From positions 930,001 to 994,000 of the forward strand of contig NZ_ACZV01000005.1 in NCBI RefSeq assembly GCF_000176235.1: 64,000 nt of DNA, read 5' to 3'. The translations under genes were made by a program, and so were the position numbers. Source of the DNA: Vibrio orientalis CIP 102891 = ATCC 33934. Its GTDB lineage: Bacteria > Pseudomonadota > Gammaproteobacteria > Enterobacterales > Vibrionaceae. This document shows positions 35,459-44,600 of this stretch, piece by piece. Below the pieces are notes generated by a model that worked only from the letters and a program-made list of their open reading frames with translations, made no database searches and was not told where the DNA came from. Within the stretch, counting starts at the first letter, position 1, and each line of letters starts with the position of its first letter.

Positions 35459-37456
35459 ATGAAATGCCGTTCAAAATTGTCGCTGATTGCTGCTAGCCTA
35501 TGGCTAGCAGCTTCTTCAGCCAATGCTCTAGAAGCAAATATCACTCTTGAGGACTTACCAGTCCTTACTCCTGAAGCTCAGCATGAGACAGCAAGCAAAC
35601 GTGTTACGTCTCGCTTTACTCGCTCTCACTACAAACACTTCTCGTTAAACGATCAGTTTTCTCAGGCTATTTTCGAACGTTATATCGAAATGCTTGATTT
35701 CAATCGCAATATCTTTACTCAAGCAGATATTGACTCATTCAATAGTTGGTCAGCAGGTATTGATGACCAATTGAAGTCGGGTGATAACCAGATCGCATTC
35801 GATGTTTACAATCTTTCTATCAAGCGTCGTTACGAACGTTTCCAGTATGCGTTAGGGCTGCTAGATAAAGAGATGACTTTTGATAGTGATGAGACAATCG
35901 AACTTGACCGAAGTGAAGAAGCTTGGCCACAAAGCACGGCTGAACTTGATGAGTTGTGGCGCAAACGTGTGAAATACGATGCGCTTAACTTAAAGCTGAC
36001 GGGCAAAGATTGGAATGAGATCAAAGAGGTATTAGGTAAGCGTTATAACAATGCTCTTAAACGCCTTAGCCAAACGCATAATGAAGATGCCTTCCAGCTA
36101 TACATGAATGCATTTGCGCGCGAAGTAGATCCTCATACTAGCTATCTTTCACCTCGTAGTGCCGACCAGTTCCAAACAGAGATGAACCTGTCTCTAGAGG
36201 GGATTGGCGCAGTACTGCAAATGACTGATGATTATACGGTTATTCGTTCTCTTGTTGCTGGTGGCCCTGCGTCTAATAGCAAACAACTTGCCGAAGGTGA
36301 TCGCATCATAGGTGTTGGTCAAGATGGTGAAGATATTGTTGATGTTATTGGCTGGCGTCTCGATGACGTTGTTCAGTTGATCAAGGGACCGAAAGGAACC
36401 AAGGTCAACCTGCAAATCTTACCTGAAGGCAAGGATGTTAAGGCTGAAGTCATTACCATCGTTCGAGATAAGATTCGTCTTGAAGACAGAGCAGTCAAAT
36501 CTGAAGTCATTGAAAAAGACGGCAAGAAGATTGGTGTTCTAGAAGTACCTAGTTTCTACGTCGGCTTAGCTAAAGATACAGATAAACTTATCGGCGAGCT
36601 TAAAGAAAAAGGCGTTGATGGCATTATCGTTGATTTACGTAATAACGGTGGTGGTGCATTAACTGAAGCGACGGCACTTTCCGGCTTGTTTATTACAAGT
36701 GGACCCGTTGTGCAGGTGCGTGACAGTTACGGCCGCGTCAATGTTAACAGTGATACTGATGGTAAAATTAGTTACCAAGGTCCACTGACTGTCTTGGTGA
36801 ATCGATACAGTGCCTCAGCATCAGAAATCTTTGCGGCAGCGATGCAAGATTATGGTAGAGCTATCGTTCTGGGTGAAAACTCATTTGGTAAAGGTACCGT
36901 ACAGCAACACCGTTCATTGAATCATATCTATGATCTGTTCGATAAAGAGCTAGGTTACGTTCAATATACTATTCAGAAGTTCTACCGCATTGATGGCGGC
37001 AGTACTCAGAATAAAGGTGTTGCACCAGATATCGCATTCCCAACAGCTGTTGACCCAAGTGAAACGGGTGAAAGTGTTGAGGATAACGCGCTACCTTGGG
37101 ACAGTATTGATAAAGCGAAATACGAAGTGTTACAGCGTAACGAGCCTTTGGTCGGTAAACTGGCCGCCAAGCACCAAGTTCGTATTGCGAAAGATCTCGA
37201 ATTCCGCTTTATCGCAGAAGATATTGAAAAGTACAAAGCTGAAAAAGACGATAATACTTTGTCATTAAACGAGAAGACTCGTAAAGCTGAAAGCGATAAA
37301 GCTGATGAGAAACGGCTTGAACGTATAAATCAGCGACAAAAAGCACTTGGTGAGAAAACCTTTAGTACTTTAGATGATGTACCAAAGGATTATGAGGCAC
37401 CAGATGCTTATTTGGATGAATCTGTAGCCATTATGGTTGATATGATTAAATCTTAA
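35459..37456 (+). CDS. prc: Periplasmic tail-specific protease Prc (Tsp)
   Basis: Periplasmic serine protease that degrades proteins with non-polar C-termini and controls cell-wall hydrolases. There is a signal peptide (residues 1-23, ending SANA). A PDZ domain lies near residues 235-320 (GIGAVLQMTDDYTVIRSLVAGGPA), followed by the S41 core: VNRYSASASEIFAAA with the catalytic serine, and GENSFGKGTVQ with the catalytic lysine. A C-terminal helical DUF3340-type domain completes 665 residues (E. coli 682). Confidence 0.96.
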   Translation: MKCRSKLSLIAASLWLAASSANALEANITLEDLPVLTPEAQHETASKRVTSRFTRSHYKHFSLNDQFSQAIFERYIEMLDFNRNIFTQADIDSFNSWSAGIDDQLKSGDNQIAFDVYNLSIKRRYERFQYALGLLDKEMTFDSDETIELDRSEEAWPQSTAELDELWRKRVKYDALNLKLTGKDWNEIKEVLGKRYNNALKRLSQTHNEDAFQLYMNAFAREVDPHTSYLSPRSADQFQTEMNLSLEGIGAVLQMTDDYTVIRSLVAGGPASNSKQLAEGDRIIGVGQDGEDIVDVIGWRLDDVVQLIKGPKGTKVNLQILPEGKDVKAEVITIVRDKIRLEDRAVKSEVIEKDGKKIGVLEVPSFYVGLAKDTDKLIGELKEKGVDGIIVDLRNNGGGALTEATALSGLFITSGPVVQVRDSYGRVNVNSDTDGKISYQGPLTVLVNRYSASASEIFAAAMQDYGRAIVLGENSFGKGTVQQHRSLNHIYDLFDKELGYVQYTIQKFYRIDGGSTQNKGVAPDIAFPTAVDPSETGESVEDNALPWDSIDKAKYEVLQRNEPLVGKLAAKHQVRIAKDLEFRFIAEDIEKYKAEKDDNTLSLNEKTRKAESDKADEKRLERINQRQKALGEKTFSTLDDVPKDYEAPDAYLDESVAIMVDMIKS

Positions 37457-37471
37457 TAAAATGAGTAAGAT

Positions 37472-37500
37472 AAAAAGCGAGCTTCCAAAGCTCGCTTTTT
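37472..37500 (+). terminator. Terminator of proQ-prc
   Basis: 13-bp stem AAAAAGCGAGCTT with its exact complement and a CCA loop, ending in a T run. Confidence 0.94.
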
Positions 37501-37590
37501 TTATGGAAATAATTTATGTGATTTAGATCGAATTTTTCGCTAATTATTGAGCCTGTGCCTAAGCTTAAAGAAAAGAGTGAGGGGCGTGCG

Positions 37591-38253
37591 ATGAGATTGA
37601 TTGGATTGATATCACTGATTATATGTTTTTCAGTATTCGGCAATGAGAGTCGTGATAACAGCGATTTAACGCAGTTTGATCAGCCATTCTTAATAGGTGA
37701 CTGGTACCTCGTAAACCCTAATCCTGAGGAGTCGCAAGAAAATTTCTTAGCCATTAAGCTTACACTTGACTCTAACTATAGTTTTAAAATAGATATTCAA
37801 AAAAGGGATTACTCTGTAGACCATTGGGAAGGGCTCTATACCGCGAGCGATGACACTCTCATTCTTGGATTAAACACATCAGAGCCACAAATTTACGAGT
37901 ACTCAGCCAACCATAACTTATTAAATCTTAACGGTGTTGTGTTTACTAAAGCACTATCGAATTCGTTAGCGGGTATGTGGTCAAGTGCCAAACTTGGAGG
38001 TGATGATCTTTCGGCCAGTGAGGTCCACCAGCTAGATCTCATCCTACAACCAGATTTTGTGTTTATGTTCCGAGTGAGTAATGACGACGGGGCGGAAGCC
38101 ATTCACAGAGGTGTTTATTATACCGAAGGGGAGCACCTTGTTTTGTTATATGAAAATGGCGAGCATGAGACGAAGTACACATTGAATAGTGACACCTTAA
38201 CCTTGGAAATGGAACAAGGAGCGATGTACGCCGTCTTGAATAGAATTCGATAA
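37591..38253 (+). CDS. Hypothetical exported protein
   Basis: A 220-residue product starting at the ATG at 37591, preceded by GAGGGG seven bases upstream. The N-terminus (MRLIGLISLIICFSVFG) is a signal peptide, probably cleaved after FGNE or thereabouts. The rest alternates beta-type strands with two similar halves: GDWYLVNPNPEE...DHWEGLYTASDDTLIL and GMWSSAKLGGDD...AIHRGVYYTEGEHLVLL, resembling a duplicated lipocalin-like or DUF-type beta domain. I know no function. It is flanked by terminators on both sides, so it is a single transcription unit. Confidence 0.7.
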   Translation: MRLIGLISLIICFSVFGNESRDNSDLTQFDQPFLIGDWYLVNPNPEESQENFLAIKLTLDSNYSFKIDIQKRDYSVDHWEGLYTASDDTLILGLNTSEPQIYEYSANHNLLNLNGVVFTKALSNSLAGMWSSAKLGGDDLSASEVHQLDLILQPDFVFMFRVSNDDGAEAIHRGVYYTEGEHLVLLYENGEHETKYTLNSDTLTLEMEQGAMYAVLNRIR

Positions 38254-38328
38254 CCACTACTTGGCGCAATAGTGTGAGGTTTGATGACAATATAGACAAA
38301 TAGTTTGAGTGTTACGTCAACAATAGAC

Positions 38329-38366
38329 AAAAAACGAGGTATTTCCGTAGAGAGCCTCGTTTTTTT
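38329..38366 (+). terminator. Terminator of the exported hypothetical gene
   Basis: AAAAAACGAGG pairs with CCTCGTTTTTT across a 15-base loop, followed by further T. Confidence 0.85.
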
Positions 38367-38494
38367 CTATTTAGAGTTGTAAGCTAACACGCAACAAATG
38401 AAGGCAGCTTTTATCTGCCAATCTCTATACACAATTCATATCATCAAGACTCCTTGGTGAGCACATCAATGAATTTAGTCAGAAGGATTTAGAC

Positions 38495-41101
38495 ATGGCT
38501 CAGACTCCTCAAGCCAAATATCGCAAAGACTACCAGTCTCCGTCTCATACAATTACCGATATCGACCTTACGTTTGACCTCTATGATAGCGAAACGACAG
38601 TCGTTGCTACATCAAATGTAAAGCAGCTTAAAGAGAGCACAACACTGCGTTTAGAAGGTGAAGACCTTAAGCTGAAGAGTATTCACGTAAATGGTGAAAC
38701 TTGGACTGCATATGATGAGCTAGAAGGTGCATTAGAAATTCATCAGTTGCCTGCAGAGTGTGAATTGACCATCGAGACACTGATCGATCCTGAAGCAAAT
38801 ACAGCCCTTGAAGGTTTATATAAGTCAGGTGGGGCTTTCTGTACTCAATGTGAAGCGGAAGGTTTCCGTCGCATCACTTACTACATGGACCGCCCGGACG
38901 TATTGGCAAAATACACAACCAAAGTTATTGCTGACAAAGCGCAATACCCATTCTTATTAAGTAATGGTAACCGGATTGCTCAAGGTGATTTAGAAGGCGG
39001 TCGCCATTGGGTTCAATGGCAAGATCCGCATCCGAAACCAGCTTACTTGTTTGCGCTAGTCGCTGGTGATTTCGATGTATTACGCGATAAATTTGTCACT
39101 CAAGCTGGTCGTAATGTTGAGCTTGAAATCTTTGTTGATAAAGGCAACTTAGATCGCGCGCCGCATGCGATGACCTCACTCATCAACTCAATGAAGTGGG
39201 ACGAAGAACGTTTCGGATTAGAATACGATCTTGATATCTACATGATTGTGGCTGTCGATTTCTTCAATATGGGTGCGATGGAGAACAAAGGTTTGAATAT
39301 CTTTAACTCCAAGTTTGTCTTGGCTAATGAAAAAACCGCAACAGATACGGATTACCTTGGTATTGAAGCGGTAATTGGTCACGAATACTTCCATAACTGG
39401 ACGGGCAACCGAGTGACTTGCCGCGACTGGTTCCAACTCAGTTTGAAAGAAGGTTTAACGGTATTCCGTGATCAAGAGTTTTCGTCAGACTTAGGCTCGA
39501 GAGCGGTAAACCGTATCAACAATGTGCGCATTATCCGTGGTCCTCAATTTGCGGAAGATGCTAGCCCAATGTCTCATCCAATTCGTCCGGATAAAGTGAT
39601 TGAGATGAACAACTTCTACACGTTAACAGTGTACGAAAAAGGCAGTGAAGTGATTCGTATGATGCATACACTGTTGGGCGAAGAGGGTTTCCAAGCCGGC
39701 ATGAAGCTGTACTTTGAACGCCATGACGGTACCGCCGCGACGTGTGAAGATTTTGTTGCTGCGATGGAAGATGCATCGGGTGTGGATCTGAAACAGTTCC
39801 GTCTATGGTATAGCCAGTCGGGCACACCGACAGTTAAAGTATCAAGTGATTACAACGCTGCTGAGCAAACTTACTCATTAACGGTAGAGCAGTCGACAGA
39901 GCCAACTCAAGATCAGGCTGATAAGCAGGCGTTACACATCCCGTTTGATGTAGAACTATATACTCAAAATGGTGGTGTGATTGAGTTACGCTGTAACAAT
40001 GAGCCGGTTCACCACGTGCTTAATGTGACAGAGACTAAGCAAACATTTGTTTTTGAAAACGTGGCAGAGCAACCAGTACCGTCATTGCTTCGCGAGTTTT
40101 CTGCGCCAGTGAAACTTGAGTACGATTACAGTGATGAAGAGCTAATTTTCTTAATGGTTCATGCTCGCAACGAGTTTGCACGTTGGGATGCGGGTCAAAT
40201 GCTTCTTGCTAAGTACATTCGCGCGAACGTTGCTAAAGTGCAAGCAGGGCAAGAGGTTGAATTGTCGGAAGCGCTTGTCGATGCGTTCCGTGGAGTTTTA
40301 CTTTCAAAAGACCTCGAGCCAGCATTTATTGCAGAAGTCCTTTCATTACCGAGCTTTAATGAAGTTTCTGGTTGGTATAAACAAGTTGATGTCGATGCCG
40401 TCGTTAAAGTACTAAAATCTATCAAAGTGATTCTTGCTACGCAATTGAACGATGAACTAAGTGCGATTTACCACAGCTCTAAACAAGCAACATATTCAAT
40501 TGAACATGCGGCGATCGGCCAACGCTCGCTACGTAATACAGCGCTGAGCTTCTTAGCTTATACAGAACAAGGTAACGAGCTAGCTCAGAGTCAATATGCA
40601 GATGCGAATAATATGACTGATACCATTGCGGCGATGAGTGCGGCGAACAGTGCACAACTAGAGTGCCGCGAATCGCTAATGCAAGATTACAGTGATAAGT
40701 GGAAGCATGATGGTTTGGTGATGGATAAGTGGTTTGCGTTGCAAGGTACGAACCCAGCAGAGAACGTTCTCGATGTGATTAAGCAGACGATGGAGCATGA
40801 AGCTTTCAGTCTGAAAAACCCAAACCGTACACGTAGCTTGGTTGGCTCATTCCTAAACATGAACCCTATACATTTCCACGCTAAGAGTGGTGAAGGGTAT
40901 AAGTTTGCGGGTGAAATCTTACGTGAGTTAAACAGCAGCAATCCACAAGTTGCATCTCGCTTAATTGATCCTTTGTTAAAATTCCGCAAGTATGATGATC
41001 AACGTCAAGCGACGATTAAGGCAGAGCTTGAAGCGTTGAAGTCGATGGATAATCTGGCCAAAGATCTGTATGAAAAAGTGACTAAGGCGCTTGAGTCTTA
41101 A
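38495..41101 (+). CDS. pepN: Aminopeptidase N
   Basis: Zinc metalloaminopeptidase of the M1 family, cytosolic, removing N-terminal residues in peptide turnover. The exopeptidase motif GAMEN occurs near residue 260 and the zinc site HEYFHNWTGNR...LKEGLTVFRDQEF (HExxHx18E) near 297-320. Length is 868 residues (E. coli 870) with the full C-terminal helical domain. AAGGA precedes the ATG. It stands as its own unit ending in a terminator. Confidence 0.97.
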   Translation: MAQTPQAKYRKDYQSPSHTITDIDLTFDLYDSETTVVATSNVKQLKESTTLRLEGEDLKLKSIHVNGETWTAYDELEGALEIHQLPAECELTIETLIDPEANTALEGLYKSGGAFCTQCEAEGFRRITYYMDRPDVLAKYTTKVIADKAQYPFLLSNGNRIAQGDLEGGRHWVQWQDPHPKPAYLFALVAGDFDVLRDKFVTQAGRNVELEIFVDKGNLDRAPHAMTSLINSMKWDEERFGLEYDLDIYMIVAVDFFNMGAMENKGLNIFNSKFVLANEKTATDTDYLGIEAVIGHEYFHNWTGNRVTCRDWFQLSLKEGLTVFRDQEFSSDLGSRAVNRINNVRIIRGPQFAEDASPMSHPIRPDKVIEMNNFYTLTVYEKGSEVIRMMHTLLGEEGFQAGMKLYFERHDGTAATCEDFVAAMEDASGVDLKQFRLWYSQSGTPTVKVSSDYNAAEQTYSLTVEQSTEPTQDQADKQALHIPFDVELYTQNGGVIELRCNNEPVHHVLNVTETKQTFVFENVAEQPVPSLLREFSAPVKLEYDYSDEELIFLMVHARNEFARWDAGQMLLAKYIRANVAKVQAGQEVELSEALVDAFRGVLLSKDLEPAFIAEVLSLPSFNEVSGWYKQVDVDAVVKVLKSIKVILATQLNDELSAIYHSSKQATYSIEHAAIGQRSLRNTALSFLAYTEQGNELAQSQYADANNMTDTIAAMSAANSAQLECRESLMQDYSDKWKHDGLVMDKWFALQGTNPAENVLDVIKQTMEHEAFSLKNPNRTRSLVGSFLNMNPIHFHAKSGEGYKFAGEILRELNSSNPQVASRLIDPLLKFRKYDDQRQATIKAELEALKSMDNLAKDLYEKVTKALES

Positions 41102-41112
41102 CCACATGGATA

Positions 41113-41142
41113 AAACAGTAGCACTTTTATGTGCTACTGTTT
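41113..41142 (+). terminator. Terminator of pepN
   Basis: AAACAGTAGCAC with its complement around TTTTAT, followed by ATTTG. Confidence 0.85.
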
Positions 41143-41196
41143 ATTTGTACAGTATTTTATTGGCGGTGATAAAAACGTTACTTATTTAACCAATTT

Positions 41197-41415
41197 ATGA
41201 ATCACTATTACTTCACTCTAAACATCTCATATCAAACTTTCTTGGCTCATTACAATGGCGTAGCGAGTAACGTTTTAGTCGTTACTGACAAGGGGTTACG
41301 CTTACAATTGCCTGCATCTCGTTTCAGGCCTTTTCTTAGTCAAATTGGGCTAAAAGGGCGCTTCAGATTAACAACTGACCAAAATAACAAGTTTATGAAG
41401 TTAGAACTTCTGTGA
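41197..41415 (+). CDS. DUF2835 family protein
   Basis: A 72-residue protein matching the pattern of DUF2835 (YYFTLNISYQTFLAHYNGVASNVLVVTDKGLRLQLPASRFRPFLSQIGLKGRF), a small family common in marine gammaproteobacteria with no known function. The predicted secondary structure is mainly beta. It lies between pepN and the glutamate dehydrogenase gene, has a weak ribosome site and no clear terminator. Confidence 0.85.
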   Translation: MNHYYFTLNISYQTFLAHYNGVASNVLVVTDKGLRLQLPASRFRPFLSQIGLKGRFRLTTDQNNKFMKLELL

Positions 41416-41603
41416 GCAACTGATTTTATAGAAGTTTAAATAGAACCTTAGTCACATTCTCGAACATTTCACCTCCTACCACTTCTAAAACAATTAACCA
41501 TTTATCAATAAAGCTTTTACAATAAAGCGGCATTACCCGTGTTAAGCACTATGCTTACAAAAACCCTCAAAAATACATACAATTCTAATTGTGGAGTGTG
41601 ATT

Positions 41604-44600
41604 ATGACCGCGCGTGAAACATTGATGCCGGTTCTGCTTGAAAAAGTATATAAACTTATTCAAGACAAACTCGAGCTTGCTCATCAACCTTTAGTCACCC
41701 AACTTGCTCAACATCTGTTTAGCAACATCTCTCAAGACGATTTAGTCGAACGCAATGAATCTGATTTATATGGTGCTGTTGTCTCACTTTGGCATCATAT
41801 TAACGAGAAAAAAGCCGACGATATTTCTGTTCGAGTTTTTAATCCAACCGTAAGCCGTCAAGGATGGCAGTCGACACACACGATCGTAGAAATCGTGGTG
41901 CCGGATGGCCCATTTTTGGTTGACTCTGTAAAGATGGCACTTAGCCGTTTGGATCTTTCATCACACTTAATGCTACATGGACCAACGCAGGTAGCTCGTA
42001 CCGGTAAAGGTGAAATTACCGGTATTAATGAAGGCGAGGGCGTTCTTCAATCTCTATTCCACATTGAGGTTGATCGTCTAAGTCAAAAAGAAGAAATGGC
42101 TTCTTTGAAAGCGGAACTTCTCAGCATTCTCAACGATACCGGCCTAGTTGTTCAAGACTGGTTACTGATGGTTGAAAAACTAGAGCAAGTGACGAGTGAA
42201 GTGGAATCTCAGAAGGGTAAGATTGAGATCCAACGTGATCGTTATGACGAATCGATCGGATTTTTACGCTGGTTAGGCAAACACAATTTCACATTCATGG
42301 GCTACAAAGAATACGATCTTGTTTCCGTGGATGGTGATACAGAGCTTCGTCCAACCCCAGATAAAGGGTTAGGTCTGTTTGCCAATCGTGAACGTGTACG
42401 TACGGTTAAGCTTTCAGATTTCCCAGATTCAGCGCGCTTAGAAGCGAAAAAACCGTTTCTCCTAATCGTGACTAAAGGTAACCGAGCATCTCGTATTCAT
42501 CGCCCGGCATACACTGACTACATTGGAATTAAGAAATTCGATAAGAATGGCAAGGTTATCGGTGAGCACCGATTCACTGGCCTGTACACATCAGCTGTGT
42601 ACAACCAAAGCGTCGCGGGTATCCCACTTATTAGAGAAAAAGTTGAGCGTATTCTGGAAGCGAGTGGCTACCGAGAAGGTTCATACTCTTATAAAGCACT
42701 GCACAATATTTTAGAAAATTACCCACGCGACGAACTACTTCAAGCTAAAGAAGAAGAGCTATTAGAAGTCGGTATGGGCGTTGTCCAGATGCAAGATCGT
42801 GACATGCTTCGCCTGTTTGTACGTAAAGACCCGTTTGGTCGTTTCTTCAGTTGTATGGTGTATGTAACTAAAGATCGTTACAACACAGAGCTGCGTCGCC
42901 AAACACAACGAATTCTTCAGCAATACTTCGGCTGCAAGCAGGAAGTTGAATTTACAACTTACTTCTCTGAAAGCCCGCTAGCGCGTACTCATTACATCGT
43001 TCGTGTTGATAACAACAACATGGATGTCGACGTTAAAATGATTGAGCAAAATTTAATGGAAGCATCTTCTACATGGGATGATCGTTTATCAGAAGCGATC
43101 GTAGCAAACTTCGGTGAGAGTAAAGGTCTACCTTTATCAAAAGATTACCTGCGTGCGTTCCCTCGTTCATACAAAGAAGATGTGATGCCTGGATCTGCGG
43201 TAGCAGATATCGAACGCCTTGAAAATCTAAGCGATGACAATAAGCTAGGCATGTTGTTCTATCGCCCGCAAGAACTTGCCTCTGACTCTAAGGCGGTAAA
43301 ACTTAAACTGTATCACCGCGACGAGCCTATCCACCTGTCTGACGTAATGCCTATGCTTGAAAACTTGGGTTTACGTGTTATCGGTGAGTCACCTTATGAA
43401 GTGCGTAAGTCGAATGGCCAAGTCTATTGGATCCTAGATTTCTCCATGCTGCATAAGAGTGACAAAACGGTCGATCTTCGTGAAGCAAGAGATCGTTTCC
43501 AGCAAGCATTTGCAGCAATCTGGGCGGGCGAACTAGAAAGTGATGGCTTTAACCGCTTGGTTCTAGGTGCATCATTAACGGGTCGTGAGATTTCAATCCT
43601 ACGTGCGTACGCGCGTTATATGCGTCAAGTTGGCTTCCCATTCAGTCAACACTATATCGAAGAGACGTTGAATCATTACCCAGAACTTGCTAAAGGTTTG
43701 GTTGAACTATTTACCAAACGTTTTGAGCCGAAATTCAAAGGCAGCCAGAAAGGGCAAAATGATCTCATCGCTAAGATTACTGAGCAACTCGATCATGTAG
43801 AAAGCCTCGATGACGATCGTATCATCCGCCGTTACATGGAGATGATCACTGCAACGTTACGTACAAACTACTACCAACTTGATGACAATAAGCAGGTTAA
43901 GCCTTGGCTATCGCTTAAAATGAAGCCGAGTGATATTCCTGAAATTCCTCAGCCAGTACCGGCATTCGAGATCTTCGTCTACGCACCAGATATTGAAGGT
44001 GTGCACCTACGTGGCGGTAAAGTCGCACGCGGTGGTTTGCGCTGGTCAGATCGCCAAGAAGATTTCCGTACTGAGATTCTTGGCCTGGTTAAAGCTCAGC
44101 AAGTTAAGAACACCGTCATTGTTCCTGTTGGGGCAAAAGGTGGTTTCGTCTGTAAACGTCAACCAACGCTTAGTGGCCGTGATGAGATCTTCGCTGAAGG
44201 TCAACGTTGTTACAAACGCTTCATTCGTGCGCTTCTAGATGTATCCGATAACATTATTGATGGCGAGGTAGCGCATCCTAAGAGTGTCGTTCGTCATGAT
44301 GAGGATGACCCATATTTAGTTGTTGCTGCGGACAAAGGGACTGCGACATTCTCGGATCTTGCTAACTCAGTGTCTGATGAATACAACTTCTGGTTGGGTG
44401 ATGCATTTGCATCAGGTGGCTCGAACGGCTATGACCACAAAGCAATGGGTATCACTGCTAAAGGTGGTTGGGAATCGGTTAAGCGTCACTTCCGTGAAAT
44501 GGGAATCAACTGTCAAACAACAGATTTTACAGCGATTGGTGTCGGTGACATGGCAGGGGACGTGTTTGGTAACGGTATGCTGTTATCTAAGCATATTCGC

